A DNA stretch of 64,000 nucleotides from Occultella gossypii (GCF_019947135.1 NZ_JAGSHT010000001.1:62001-126000), one strand, 5' to 3'; shown: positions 7,653-16,297, counted from the stretch's first letter. A program made the numbers and translations. The notes: generated by a model not told the origin, from the sequence alone.

Positions 7653-8413
7653 CCGCGCACGTCCTCGCCGACACGTCCGTCCTCGTCGGTCGGTCGATGC
7701 GCCATATCACGCGCAGCATGGACACCATCATCACGGTCACCATCACGCCGATCGCGATGATGCTGATGTTCGTCTACGTCCTCGGCGGCGCGATCCAGGC
7801 GGGGGCCGGCCGGTACGTCGACTACCTGCTGCCCGGGATCCTGCTGATCACGATCGCGTCGGGAATCGCCTACACGGCCGTCCGGCTGTTCAACGACATG
7901 ACCAGCGGGATCTTCGAACGGTTCCACTCCATGCCGATCGCCCGCTCGTCGGTGCTGTGGGCGCACGTGCTGACCTCGCTGGTCTCCAACGGGCTCTCGG
8001 TCGCGATCGTCGTGCTCGTCGCACTCGTGATGGGGTTCCGGTCACCGGCGGGACTGCTGGCGTGGCTCGCGGTGGCGGGCATCCTGGCGCTGGTCACCCT
8101 GGCGCTGACCTGGCTCGCCGTGCTCGCCGCGCTCGCCGCGAAGACGGCGGAGGGTGCCACCGCGTTCTCCTACCCGCTCATCTTCCTGCCGTTCATCAGC
8201 TCCGCGTTCGTCCCGACGGACACCATGCCCGGGCCTGTCCGAGCCTTCGCCGAGAACCAGCCGGTCACCTCGATCGTCAACACGATCCGCGCACTGCTGG
8301 CGGGGGAGCCGGTCAGTGGCGACATCTGGATCGCGCTGGCGTGGTGCGTGGGGATCCTCGCCGTCGCCTACGTCCTCTCGATGGTTGCCTACCGGCGCCG
8401 GATCGCCTCGTAG
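7649..8413 (+). CDS. ABC-2 type permease, DrrB-like
   Basis: 254-residue integral membrane protein with about six hydrophobic segments (for example residues 25-48, 60-80 and 105-175). It is the membrane partner of the ATPase encoded just upstream, and its ATG overlaps that gene's stop. The pattern RFHSMPIARSSVLWAHV after the second helix is typical of the DrrB/ABC2-membrane family. It probably forms a homodimer in the exporter. The stop codon at 8413 is followed almost at once by a convergent gene. Confidence 0.85.
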   Translation: MTAHVLADTSVLVGRSMRHITRSMDTIITVTITPIAMMLMFVYVLGGAIQAGAGRYVDYLLPGILLITIASGIAYTAVRLFNDMTSGIFERFHSMPIARSSVLWAHVLTSLVSNGLSVAIVVLVALVMGFRSPAGLLAWLAVAGILALVTLALTWLAVLAALAAKTAEGATAFSYPLIFLPFISSAFVPTDTMPGPVRAFAENQPVTSIVNTIRALLAGEPVSGDIWIALAWCVGILAVAYVLSMVAYRRRIAS

Positions 8414-8419
8414 CAGGGG

Positions 8420-8965
8420 TCAGATCGCCAGGCCCTCGATGACCTCGACGCCGGGCATCGCGGCGAGGACCTCGCCCGGGAGCAGGATCTTGGAGCGCCG
8501 TAGGCCGCTGCCGATGATCGCCTGGCCGGTGCCGACCGCCGGATCGAGCAGGATCCGGTGGTCGGCGGGCAGCCCGATCGGGGTGATCCCGCCGTACTCC
8601 ATGCCGGAGTCGGCGACCGCCCGGTCCATCGGCAGGAACGAGGCCTTGCGGACGTCCAGCAGACGCTTGACCACGTTGTTGACGTCCGCGCGGGTGGTGG
8701 CGCGCACGACGGCGGCCGCGATCCGCTCCTCGCCGGCGCGCCGCCCGGCCACGAGTACGCAGTTCGCGGACGCCTCCAGCGGCAGGTCGTAGGCCTCGGT
8801 CATCTCCGCGGTGTCGGCGCATCCGGGGTCGATCTCGGCAACAAGCACCTGCCCGACGGCGTCGGGCGCCTGCTGCGCCCACGTCGCCAGGGCGACGCGG
8901 ACGCCGGTCGCGAGCAGGTCCGGGTGATCGAGGGCCGGCGCCCAGTCCAGGGTTCCGAACCGCAT
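8420..8965 (-). CDS. YbaK/EbsC-family aminoacyl-tRNA deacylase-like protein
   Basis: 181 residues of the YbaK/ProRS-editing fold. Family members hydrolyse mischarged aminoacyl-tRNA (Cys- or Ala-tRNA-Pro) in the cytoplasm. Visible family features are NNVVKRLLDVRKASFLP in the middle and the glycine-rich C-terminal half, GGITPIGLP and AIIGSGLRRSKILL, that forms the substrate pocket. The conserved lysine of YbaK is probably the K of RKASFL. Its ATG shares one base with the stop of the preceding YbhB-like gene, so the two are co-transcribed. The exact substrate is not assignable. Confidence 0.85.
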   Translation of the reverse strand: MRFGTLDWAPALDHPDLLATGVRVALATWAQQAPDAVGQVLVAEIDPGCADTAEMTEAYDLPLEASANCVLVAGRRAGEERIAAAVVRATTRADVNNVVKRLLDVRKASFLPMDRAVADSGMEYGGITPIGLPADHRILLDPAVGTGQAIIGSGLRRSKILLPGEVLAAMPGVEVIEGLAI

Positions 8966-9492
8966 CAGCGCTCGAACGTCGGCGTGATCACCGCGCGGGC
9001 GAGCGTGTGGAACAGTGCGACGAAGGAGAACTTGGTGGCGCTCTCCTCATGGGAGAGCTCCAGGGTCTCGACGTCGAGGGCGTGCACCGCGAACGCGTAG
9101 CGGTGCGGCCCATCCCCGGGCGGTGGTGCGGCACCCTCGTAGGCGTACGCCCCGCCGTCGGTACGGGCGTGGAAGGCCGCGCCGGGCAGGGTGAGGTCGC
9201 TCTCGCCCCAGCCCTGCTCCATCTCCGTGACGGTCACGTCCAGGTCCGCCACGGTCCAGTGCCAGTAGCCGGACGGGGTCGGGGCGTCCGGGTCGAAGCA
9301 GGTGAGCAGGAAGCTCTGCGTCTGCGGCGGGAACCCGGACCAGCTCAGCTGGGGCGAGACGTTGCCGCCGGTCAGCGAGTGCAGCGCGGGCAGGGGAGTG
9401 CCGTCGGTGATGTCGGTGCTGGTCACGGTGAACGTGGCGGTGGCGGGAAGTGCGTCATAGGGGGCGGGGGCGACGGGGCGCTGCAGGTCCAT
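8965..9492 (-). CDS. YbhB/YbcL (PEBP) family protein
   Basis: 175 residues. It matches the bacterial phosphatidylethanolamine-binding-protein (Raf kinase inhibitor-like) family: GNVSPQLSWSGFP, then CFDPDAPTPSGYWHWTVADL with the ligand-site DPDAP and HW motifs, and GPHRYAFAVHAL near the end. The biochemical role of bacterial members is unclear. The start at 9492 (MDLQRP) is chosen over an upstream in-frame codon at 9540 because AAGGAG lies five bases before it. There is no signal peptide, so it is cytoplasmic. First gene of a two-gene unit with the YbaK-like gene. Confidence 0.85.
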   Translation of the reverse strand: MDLQRPVAPAPYDALPATATFTVTSTDITDGTPLPALHSLTGGNVSPQLSWSGFPPQTQSFLLTCFDPDAPTPSGYWHWTVADLDVTVTEMEQGWGESDLTLPGAAFHARTDGGAYAYEGAAPPPGDGPHRYAFAVHALDVETLELSHEESATKFSFVALFHTLARAVITPTFER

Positions 9493-9573
9493 GTCATCTC
9501 CTTGTGCGAGTGGAGAACCGGTGGGTGCGTCCGGCTTCACGCTTAACCTACGACGAGTTCGGGTACGCGGCGT

Positions 9574-10245
9574 TCAGGGCACGCGCGCGTCGGTATCCGT
9601 TGCCGGCGGTGGGGCATCGGCGAACGGCGCCTCGGGGACGAGGTGGGTGACCAGGAGCTTGAGGTACAGCAGGACCGGGATCCAGGCGAGCACCCCGGGT
9701 ATCGGCACCAGCCACTGGTTTCCGATCACAGCGAGCAGGGTCAGACCCATCGCGACCGGACGCTGGACGCTCCGCGGGGCGAACTCGATGGCGAGCGTGG
9801 CGACGAGGAGTATCACGACGTTGGCCGCGACCCACGCCCAGTCGAGGTCCAACACGACCAGGCCCAGGAGGAGTAGGTGTGCCACGTGGGTGGCAACGAA
9901 AAGCAGGCGTTCGCGGCGGGTGCCGGGACGGTGGTACCAACGCTTCGCGGATCCGGTCGCGTTGGTCAGGACGCCACCGATCGCGTCGAACGCGAAGATC
10001 GCCAGGACGAGCGTGCGCCACCACTCGAACCGTTCGGCCGGTAGGTCGCGCAGGAGAAGCAGCGTGAGGACTCCGCCGATCACGAGCAGGCCGATTGCCT
10101 GCACGGCGACCTCGCGGCCGGTCTGGCCCGGGCCGAAGAACCGGTCGACGGCGCCCCGCCACCCCGGTCGCGGCGGCACCGGGGTCCAGTCGATGGCGAC
10201 GTCACTGCGGTAGGGACCTTGGGCGAGTGGGACGGTCTGTGGCAC
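9574..10245 (-). CDS. Integral membrane protein of unknown function under TetR control
   Basis: 223 residues. I do not recognise the family. The N-terminal 45 residues are soluble; then come five or six hydrophobic segments (roughly residues 48-67, 78-95, 112-130, 135-153, 162-178 and 182-200). The loop NATGSAKRWYHRPGTRRERL is conserved-looking, with two histidines nearby (HVAHLLLL). It starts at GTG 10245 with AGGGAGG seven bases upstream. The TetR gene lies immediately upstream on the same strand, and two matching operators sit between them, so this gene is very probably the regulator's target, perhaps an efflux or stress protein. Confidence 0.7.
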   Translation of the reverse strand: MPQTVPLAQGPYRSDVAIDWTPVPPRPGWRGAVDRFFGPGQTGREVAVQAIGLLVIGGVLTLLLLRDLPAERFEWWRTLVLAIFAFDAIGGVLTNATGSAKRWYHRPGTRRERLLFVATHVAHLLLLGLVVLDLDWAWVAANVVILLVATLAIEFAPRSVQRPVAMGLTLLAVIGNQWLVPIPGVLAWIPVLLYLKLLVTHLVPEAPFADAPPPATDTDARVP

Positions 10246-10265
10246 AGCGTGCCTCCCTCTGGGTT

Positions 10266-10314
10266 TGTACCGGGTGGTCCAGTCAGGCTAGAACGGTTTG
10301 GACCACCCGGTCCA
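10266..10314 (-). promoter_or_regulatory. Paired TetR-type operators in front of the membrane-protein gene
   Basis: Two 16-base sites face each other: TGGACC-ACCC-GGTCCA (10299-10314, perfect) and TGTACC-GGGT-GGTCCA (10266-10281, one mismatch), with centres 33 bases apart, about three helical turns. Together they include a perfect 13-base inverted repeat (10269-10281 and 10299-10311). The probable -10 region of the downstream gene lies between them. The layout suits cooperative repressor binding. Confidence 0.65.
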
Positions 10315-10359
10315 GAGGTTTCACGCTCGGGCGAATGACGGCAGATGTCCCGGGGGTGG

Positions 10360-11025
10360 TCAGATGGTGGTACCGACCAGGCGCCGGACTGTCGCGAACT
10401 GCGCATCGGCGAGGTCGTCGAGCACGGCGTCCGTGGCGATGCTGACATCCGGTTGGTGGTTCAGCCACCATTCGTCGAAGATCTGGATCACGGTCCGCAG
10501 CATTCGTGTCTGCAGCTCAACCGGCAGGTCGTCACGAACGGCACCGATGGCGCGCCCGATCTCGAGGGTCCGACGTAGCCAGGAGTCGAATCCGACGGTG
10601 GCGTTCGCACGTGTCGAGTCCGTGGGGTCGGTGCCGGCTGTGCTCACCGTGCTGACCGTGTCGAGCGAGGGGCCGGGCAGGTACCACATCCGTCCGAGGT
10701 GATGGAAGGTGGGGTCCGTGCGTCCGGCGGCGATGAGTCGCCGGACGGTTGCGGCGAGTTGTGCCCAGTAGTCCTGCGTGAGTTGCTCCGGATCCGGCGG
10801 GGCGATGGTCGCCAGGAGTGGTGGCGTGAACTCGGCCAGTACGGCATCGAAGAGCGCTTCCTTCGAGGCGACGTAGTGATAGAAGGAGCTCTTGCTCAGT
10901 CCGACCCGCGTGATGATCCGATTGAGGGAGGCCTGCTGATAGCCCTGCTCTGCGAATTCCTGGGCGGCTGTTCGGAGCAGGCGATCCCACCGCGGGGCAG
11001 GCATCGCGCCGGTTGCTCGAGGCAT
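10360..11025 (-). CDS. TetR-family transcriptional regulator
   Basis: 221 residues. The N-terminal helix-turn-helix is typical (LLRTAAQEFAEQGYQQASLN then VGLSKSSFYHYVASKEALFD, residues about 15-60); the C-terminal ligand domain is divergent, as usual in TetR proteins. It ends 46 bases before the paired operators and the membrane-protein gene, so it is probably that gene's repressor. The start ATG at 11025 has TAGGCT at 11037-11032, six bases upstream, and no ribosome binding site, consistent with a leaderless message. The ligand is unknown. It is divergent from the SOS-controlled imuA' gene. Confidence 0.9.
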   Translation of the reverse strand: MPRATGAMPAPRWDRLLRTAAQEFAEQGYQQASLNRIITRVGLSKSSFYHYVASKEALFDAVLAEFTPPLLATIAPPDPEQLTQDYWAQLAATVRRLIAAGRTDPTFHHLGRMWYLPGPSLDTVSTVSTAGTDPTDSTRANATVGFDSWLRRTLEIGRAIGAVRDDLPVELQTRMLRTVIQIFDEWWLNHQPDVSIATDAVLDDLADAQFATVRRLVGTTI

Positions 11026-11077
11026 GGAGCCAGCCTACGGGCGGTGGCCCTCGATCGTGCTCACCTTGGTACAGTAT

Positions 11078-11093
11078 TCGAACCGACGTTCGA
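11078..11093. promoter_or_regulatory. SOS box (LexA operator) upstream of imuA'
   Basis: TCGAAC-CGAC-GTTCGA is a perfect match to the actinobacterial LexA consensus TCGAAC-N4-GTTCGA. It is 45 bases before the imuA' start; a possible -10 (TAGCGT, 11111-11116) lies downstream, so the box covers the -35 region. This predicts LexA repression and DNA-damage induction of imuA'-imuB. Confidence 0.92.
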
Positions 11094-11138
11094 ATGTCGG
11101 TGGTGGCTTCTAGCGTGATGGACGTGGGAGGAGGAACG

Positions 11139-11987
11139 ATGGCGACCACGTCGAAGTTGGAGGATGCGCGGCGGGCGCTGGCCGCCGCGGAGGCCTCGGC
11201 CGGGCTGCGAACGGCGCTGAGCGGTCCCACCGTTCGTGCCATGCCCGGCCGCGCGGTATCCGGTCCCGCGGGGCCAGGCTCGCCGGCTCCCGACTCCCAG
11301 GAGCCCTCGCCCGCGCCCGCTGTGGTGAGCCTCGATCCGGAACGGGTGCTGCCCGTGCCGGCCGCGCTGGCGCCGCTGTTCCCCTATGGGGGGATCCGCC
11401 GCGGCACCGGGGTGCAGGTGGTCGGGTCCACCTCGCTGCTGCTGCGGCTCGCGGCCGCGACCAGTGGCGCCGGCGTGTGGTGTGCGGTGGTGGCCCTGCC
11501 GGACGTGGGGCTCGCGGCGGCCGCCGAGGCCGGCCTGCCCCTGGACCGGATGGTCGTGGTGCCACGGCCCGGTCCGGATTCCCCTTCCGTGGTGGGAGCC
11601 CTCGTGGACGGGTTCGACGTGCTGGTGCTGGGGGACTGCACGGCGTTGGCGGACCGGGACCGGCGGCTGCTCGCCTCCCGGGCCAGGACCCGAGGGTCGG
11701 TGCTGCTGACCACCACGCCCTGGCCGGGTTCGGAACTCGTGCTCGACGCCGGGGACCGGGTCTGGCGCGGTGTCGGGCGGGGGGCCGGGGTGCTGCGCAC
11801 CGAGGAGCTCACCGTCGTGGCGTACGGGCGGGGTGCCGCGGCGGCCCGGCCGGTCCGGGTCCGGGTGCGGATCGGCCCGGGTGGGGTGGAGACCGCCGCG
11901 CCCGATGAGGTCGGCGCGAACGGCCCGACGGCGGCCCCGGAGTTCGTGGTGCCGGTCGCCGAACGCTCGTTGGCGCAGGTCGGCTGA
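11139..11987 (+). CDS. imuA': ImuA'-type mutasome protein (RecA-like fold without ATPase motifs)
   Basis: 282 residues. In actinobacteria ImuA' works with ImuB and DnaE2 in damage-induced, error-prone translesion synthesis. The central part keeps a RecA-like pattern (GGIRRGTGVQVVGSTSLLLRLAAA, where a Walker A would be, but no GxxxxGKT), VWCAVVALPDVGLAAAAEAGL and DVLVLGDCTAL. The first 60 residues are Pro/Ala-rich and probably disordered. The start ATG 11139 is chosen because GGGAGGAGG precedes it; an upstream ATG at 11118 lacks such a site. It overlaps imuB by one to four bases and lies behind a perfect SOS box. Confidence 0.85.
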   Translation: MATTSKLEDARRALAAAEASAGLRTALSGPTVRAMPGRAVSGPAGPGSPAPDSQEPSPAPAVVSLDPERVLPVPAALAPLFPYGGIRRGTGVQVVGSTSLLLRLAAATSGAGVWCAVVALPDVGLAAAAEAGLPLDRMVVVPRPGPDSPSVVGALVDGFDVLVLGDCTALADRDRRLLASRARTRGSVLLTTTPWPGSELVLDAGDRVWRGVGRGAGVLRTEELTVVAYGRGAAAARPVRVRVRIGPGGVETAAPDEVGANGPTAAPEFVVPVAERSLAQVG

Positions 11988-13693
11988 TGGGCGCCGCCGA
12001 GCAGTTGCCGCCGCCGGGTCCGGCTCCCGAGGGCGTGCCGCTCACCGAGTCCGCCACCCGGCTCGCGGTGCTGTGGGTCCCCGACTGGCCGATCGCTGCC
12101 GCCGTCGCCGAGGGGTTGATCGGCGCGCACCAGAGCGCCGTGCTCCACGACGGGCGCGGTGTCACCGCCGTCTCCGCCAGGGCCCGCGCGCAGGGGGTGC
12201 GCCGCGGGATGCGCCGGCGCACCGCGCAGGGGCTCTGCCCGGACCTGGTGCTGCTGCCCGCGGATGAGGCGCGGGACGTGCGTGCGTTCGAGCCGCTCGT
12301 GCAGGGCGTTGAGGAGGTGGTGCCGCAGGTGCAGGTGATGCGGCCCGGGGTGATCGCCGTGGGCGCCCGTGGCCCGAGCCGCTACCTGGGGTCGGAGGAG
12401 GCGGTGGCCGAGGCGCTCGTCGGTGCGGTGGCGCAGGCCAGCGGCGCCGAGGCCCAGGTGGGGATCGCGGACGGCCTGCTCGCGGCCCTGTTGGCGGCCC
12501 GCACCTCCACGGTGGTGCCGCCGGGGAGGTCGGCGCGGTTCCTCGCCCCCCGGGACGTGCGGGACCTCATCTACATCACCACCACGCGTCAGTCCCGGGC
12601 GGCCTACACCGATCTGGTGGACCTGCTGCGCAGGTTGGGGCTGAGCACCCTGGCCGATCTCGCCACGATGCGCACGGCACACGTGCTGCCCCGGTTCGGT
12701 GAGCTCGGGGTGCAGGCTCAGCGGCTGGCCAGGGGGCTGGACGCGTACCCGCCGCAGACGCATCGGCCCGAACCCGACATCACCACCCATGCCGAGCTGG
12801 ACCCGCCCGCGCAGCGCATCGACACCGCCGCGTTCGCCGCGCGCCGGCTGGCCGAGGAGCTGCAGAGCCGGATGGTCCGGCGCGGCGTGGTGTGTGCCCG
12901 GTTGCGGGTGTCCGCCCGGGCGGAGAACGGCGCCGAACTGACCCGCACCTGGCGCATCGACGGCGCGCTCACCGCCACCGAGCTGACCGACCGGGTGCGG
13001 TGGCAGCTGGAGGGTTGGCTCAGTGGGCGCAGTGGGCAGCCACCGAGCGCGGCGCTGACCCACCTGGAACTCGCCGCCGAGGAGATCAGCCCGGCCGCCG
13101 CGGTCCAGGACGGGCTGTGGGGCCGGGTGGGGCGGGGCCAGGTCCAGGCCGACCGGGCCGTGCTGCGGGTCCAGGGGCTGATCGGGGCCGAGGGGGTGCT
13201 CGCCCCGGTGCTGGAGGGCGGACGCTCGCCGCGGGACCGGGTGCGGTTGGTGACCTGGGGGGACGAACTGCGCCCGCTCCGGGACCCCGAGGCGCCGTGG
13301 CCGGGGCAGATCCCGCGGCCGCTTCCGGCCACGGTGCCGGCCGAGCCGGCACCGGCCCGTCTCGTGGACGCCCAGGGTGATCCGGTGCGAGTGGGCCGAC
13401 GCGGTGAGCTCGAGGGCGATCCGGCCCTGGTGGAGGTGCGCCGAGCCACCCGAACCGCGTCGACCGGGACCGTCCGGGCGACCGGGACCGTCCGAGGGGC
13501 CGGGGCTGCTCGGGGAACCGGAACCGTTGCGAATGCGCACCCCATCACCGGATGGGCCGGCCCGTGGCCGGTGCATGAACGGTGGTGGTCCGGCACCGAA
13601 CCGCGCACCTATCTGCAGGTGGTCACCGAGGGCGGTGCCCTGCTGTTGGCGGGGGAGGGTGGCCGGTGGTGGGTCGAAGGGGTCTATGACTGA
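11987..13693 (+). CDS. imuB: ImuB, Y-family polymerase-like mutasome adaptor
   Basis: 568 residues with the Y-family (UmuC/DinB) fold. The first catalytic motif, normally DxDxFF, reads LWVPDWPIAA, and the SxDE motif of the palm is replaced by VGARGPSRYLGS, so it should be polymerase-dead. This is known for ImuB, which bridges DnaE2 to the sliding clamp and ImuA'. The fingers region has the conserved VSARARAQGVRRGMRRRTAQ, and a PQTHRPEPD segment starts the little-finger domain. The C-terminal third is Pro-rich with a repetitive Thr/Arg/Gly stretch around residues 484-515 encoded by imperfect DNA repeats. It is translationally coupled to imuA' and is expected to be SOS-induced with it. Confidence 0.88.
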   Translation: MGAAEQLPPPGPAPEGVPLTESATRLAVLWVPDWPIAAAVAEGLIGAHQSAVLHDGRGVTAVSARARAQGVRRGMRRRTAQGLCPDLVLLPADEARDVRAFEPLVQGVEEVVPQVQVMRPGVIAVGARGPSRYLGSEEAVAEALVGAVAQASGAEAQVGIADGLLAALLAARTSTVVPPGRSARFLAPRDVRDLIYITTTRQSRAAYTDLVDLLRRLGLSTLADLATMRTAHVLPRFGELGVQAQRLARGLDAYPPQTHRPEPDITTHAELDPPAQRIDTAAFAARRLAEELQSRMVRRGVVCARLRVSARAENGAELTRTWRIDGALTATELTDRVRWQLEGWLSGRSGQPPSAALTHLELAAEEISPAAAVQDGLWGRVGRGQVQADRAVLRVQGLIGAEGVLAPVLEGGRSPRDRVRLVTWGDELRPLRDPEAPWPGQIPRPLPATVPAEPAPARLVDAQGDPVRVGRRGELEGDPALVEVRRATRTASTGTVRATGTVRGAGAARGTGTVANAHPITGWAGPWPVHERWWSGTEPRTYLQVVTEGGALLLAGEGGRWWVEGVYD

Positions 13694-13788
13694 TTCGAGG
13701 GACGCGTCCTAGGACGGCTCCGATCACGATCGGGCATCGATCCGGCCAGGCCGCCGTGGTCGGAGGGTGCGGAGATACCCTCGACCAC

Positions 13789-14709
13789 ATGACCAGCAGA
13801 GTCCGGCACGCTCTCATGGCCGCCGCCGTCTCGCTCGGACTGGCACTCGTGGCCGGGTGCGGGGGACCCGGCGGTGAGGACCCGGGCGATGGCGCCCCGA
13901 CCGCTGAGCCGACCGAGACCACGGACGCCACGACGGACGCACCGCCCGCCGATCCGGTCGACCTGATCGACCTCTGGCGGGTCAGCGGCGCGGAGGGTGA
14001 AGCGCCCGACACCTGGCTGCGCCTGGAGGCCGGCCAGTTCCAACTGTGGCGTGACTGCGGGATGATCGCGGGCGGGTGGGCGGCATCGTCCAACCTGTTC
14101 CTGGCAAGCATCTCCAGCTGGTCGGGATCCTGCTCGGTCGACGATGCCGAGGGCGCCGACGATGCCGAAGGCGCCGCGTTTCCGGTCGTCCCGTGGCTGG
14201 ACCGGGTCACCGAGTACCAGGCGGCAGCCTCGGACTGGGAACTGCTCGCCGCCGGTGGCGTGGTGGTCGCCACCTTGAGCATCGACGGTGCGCCCGAGCC
14301 GATCGACACCGCGGCGTCGTTCTACGCGGAGCCGCCCGAGGTCACGGACGAGGTGCGCGACTGGCTCGCGGCACCGGCACCGCTCCCAGACGGACTCACT
14401 CCGGCCACGGAGGACGATCTGCTGGGCCGGTGGGTCCCCACCGACCCGGTGCCCACCGACCCGCATGTGGAGTTCGCCGCCGACGGCACGTGGACCGGAT
14501 CCGATGGCTGCAACGGCGGCGGTGGCCGATGGGTCGTCGGTCCCGACGGCCTGGTGCTCACCACGGCTGGGCCGCAGACGGCCATCGGCTGCGAGGGCGC
14601 GCCCGTGCCGACGTGGGTGGCGACGACGCGGACGGCCGCGCTGGACGGCGCAGTCCTGAGCCTGTTCGACCGCGACGGTGAGCTGCTCGGGGAACTGGCC
14701 GTGGGCTGA
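13789..14709 (+). CDS. Lipoprotein with a META/HslJ-like C-terminal domain
   Basis: 306 residues. The signal peptide ends in a lipobox (LALVAGC, Cys near residue 22), followed by an acidic Thr/Pro-rich linker, so the protein is anchored outside the membrane. The C-terminal 100 residues match the META domain: LLGRWVPT, FAADGTWTGSDGCNGGGGRW and a second Cys in TAIGCEG. A weaker similar unit begins near residue 62 (LIDLWRVSG). Function is unknown; HslJ-type proteins are linked to envelope stress. The start ATG 13789 follows TACCCT (13776-13781) by seven bases, a leaderless-type arrangement, and is preferred over GTG 13756. Confidence 0.75.
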   Translation: MTSRVRHALMAAAVSLGLALVAGCGGPGGEDPGDGAPTAEPTETTDATTDAPPADPVDLIDLWRVSGAEGEAPDTWLRLEAGQFQLWRDCGMIAGGWAASSNLFLASISSWSGSCSVDDAEGADDAEGAAFPVVPWLDRVTEYQAAASDWELLAAGGVVVATLSIDGAPEPIDTAASFYAEPPEVTDEVRDWLAAPAPLPDGLTPATEDDLLGRWVPTDPVPTDPHVEFAADGTWTGSDGCNGGGGRWVVGPDGLVLTTAGPQTAIGCEGAPVPTWVATTRTAALDGAVLSLFDRDGELLGELAVG

Positions 14710-14781
14710 GCCGCGCCATCCGGCGGGGCCGAATGTGTGCGAGGGCATGGCGTGCGCTAGGGCTGCCTGGACGGTGCCCGC

Positions 14782-15234
14782 TCAGCGGCGCGGCCGGATC
14801 CGAACCAGCGGCATCCGCTCCGCGATGTCCTCGGGCAGCGGGCCGTCGACGGTGAACCCCTCGATCCCGAGGCCCTTGGCCAGGGTGCGCACGGTGCCCG
14901 GGTGCCGCTTCCGATAGTCGTCCAGGACCTCGCGCCCCGCCACCGGATCGAGGACCCGGGCGATCGCGCTCACGCCGGTGCCCCACCCGGACCACATCCG
15001 CACCCGCGGATCGGCCTCGACGTTGCGCAGCCACTGGGAGGCCCACCCGTACCCGGAGATGACGTAGACGTCGTCGCCGTCGATCCAGATCGTCTCCAGC
15101 ACCACCTCCCGGATCAGCCCGCTCTTTCGCCCGCGATGCTCCAGCATCACGAACCGCTTGCTGAGCAGCCCGCCGAGGCCGAGGCGGAACATGGGGATCG
15201 GGGCACGGGCGATCACGCGAGGGATCTTTCGCAT
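14782..15234 (-). CDS. Deazaflavin(F420)-dependent nitroreductase family protein
   Basis: 150 residues of the DUF385/Ddn (FDOR-A) family, split-barrel proteins that use reduced F420 to reduce quinones or other acceptors. Visible features are FVMLEHRGRKSGLIREVVLE (the family's TxGRKSG-like segment) and DVYVISGYGWASQWLRNVEADPRV, where the GWASQWxRN motif contacts the cofactor. The physiological substrate is unknown. The start ATG 15234 has TAGGCT at 15245-15240, five bases upstream, and no ribosome binding site. An F420/NADP oxidoreductase-type gene at 25065 fits with F420 use in this organism. Confidence 0.88.
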   Translation of the reverse strand: MRKIPRVIARAPIPMFRLGLGGLLSKRFVMLEHRGRKSGLIREVVLETIWIDGDDVYVISGYGWASQWLRNVEADPRVRMWSGWGTGVSAIARVLDPVAGREVLDDYRKRHPGTVRTLAKGLGIEGFTVDGPLPEDIAERMPLVRIRPRR

Positions 15235-15327
15235 GGATCAGCCTAGGCATGAAAGCGCGATGTAAGCAGGTCGGGGGAGCCTTGACGCCGACGGTCGCCC
15301 GACGCGGCCACGGACGAGAGGACCACC

Positions 15328-15759
15328 ATGTCGATGATCCTGGCTGCGCGCCGAGCGAGTTGGGCTGGGCTCGCGGCGCTGACGGGAGTCATGCTGCTGA
15401 CGGCGACGTACGGCGTGGACCGCACCGACCGCGCGGACTGGGTGTCCACGTCGACGGTGACGTCCGCCACCGAGCCGGCCGGCGCCGTCGTCGTGGGCCT
15501 GAACCACCCCGACGGCGGGATCGGGTACCGCGCCGAGCTCCGGCCGGGCCCGGGGCGGCTGGTCCTCGTCGACAACGCCGACGACGGTGCACCGGTGCTC
15601 GCCTACATCTGGATCGAGGGCGAGGGTCCGCAGGTGTTCCTCGGTGCCGGTCCCGGAACGCAGACGCAGGACCTGGACGTCCCGCCGGACAGGGAGATCG
15701 GTCTGCAGGTGTGCGTCCAGGGCGGTGCCTGTTCGGCCACCGTCTACGGCAGGAGCTGA
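15328..15759 (+). CDS. Small secreted or membrane-anchored protein of unknown function
   Basis: 143 residues, no recognised family. Residues 8-28 form a signal peptide or single anchor (ARRASWAGLAALTGVMLLTA). The remainder is a predicted beta-rich extracellular domain with two cysteines near the end (LQVCVQGGACSATV) that could form a disulfide. The start ATG 15328 has GAGAGGACC just upstream. Neighbours face the other way on both sides, so it is a single-gene unit. Confidence 0.6.
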   Translation: MSMILAARRASWAGLAALTGVMLLTATYGVDRTDRADWVSTSTVTSATEPAGAVVVGLNHPDGGIGYRAELRPGPGRLVLVDNADDGAPVLAYIWIEGEGPQVFLGAGPGTQTQDLDVPPDREIGLQVCVQGGACSATVYGRS

Positions 15760-15766
15760 ACGGGCA

Positions 15767-16249
15767 TCAGTGTCCCGGGTGGAACTCCGCAGACTGCACC
15801 GACGCCATCGCCTCCTGGAAGCGAGGAAGTCTCATCCGGCGCTCGGCCTCTGCCTCGTCGACGTCGGCCACGTGCTGGTGGATCCAGTACAGGTTGCCGA
15901 ACGGGTCCGCGATCCTGCTGGTTCGATCGCCCCAGAACATCTCGGTCGGCTCGGTGATCACCCGCGCACCGGCTGCGATTGCCCGGCGGTGCACGGCGGC
16001 GTCGTCCGGCACGTAGAACCGCAGGAAGCAGGGGGTCGGCGGCCAGCTGGGCGGGGAGTCGAACATCATGATCACCGAGTCGCCGATCTGTACCTCGGCG
16101 TGCTCGATGACGCCGTCGACCTCCATGCGGCCGCGTTCGGTGGCCTCGAAGACCTCCACCAGGAAGTCGATCACCTCGGCCGTGCGTGCGTTGATCAACC
16201 ACGGATTCACGGTGTGGTAGCCGTTGGGGATGGTGGTGGGGATGGTCAT
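15767..16249 (-). CDS. VOC (glyoxalase/bleomycin-resistance) superfamily protein
   Basis: 160 residues. It has the paired beta-alpha-beta-beta-beta modules of the PhnB-like branch: NPWLINARTAEVIDFLVEVF at the start, then CFLRFYVPDDAAVHRRAIAAGARV and the end motif WGDRTSRIADPFGNLYWIHQH, typical of these proteins. Members bind a metal or antibiotic or catalyse isomerisation; the substrate cannot be told. A GAGGAG ribosome binding site precedes the ATG at 16249. Divergent from clpP1 and convergent with the secreted protein gene, whose stop lies 7 bases away. Confidence 0.85.
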   Translation of the reverse strand: MTIPTTIPNGYHTVNPWLINARTAEVIDFLVEVFEATERGRMEVDGVIEHAEVQIGDSVIMMFDSPPSWPPTPCFLRFYVPDDAAVHRRAIAAGARVITEPTEMFWGDRTSRIADPFGNLYWIHQHVADVDEAEAERRMRLPRFQEAMASVQSAEFHPGH

Positions 16250-16297
16250 GATGCGCTCCTCGGTCGATGGACAACGCCGATCACGCTAGGGGCGGTA

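Noticed and set aside
11384-13576. 730-residue minus-strand frame across imuA' and imuB
   Set aside because: It covers two clear mutasome genes and has a low-complexity Pro/Arg/His composition.
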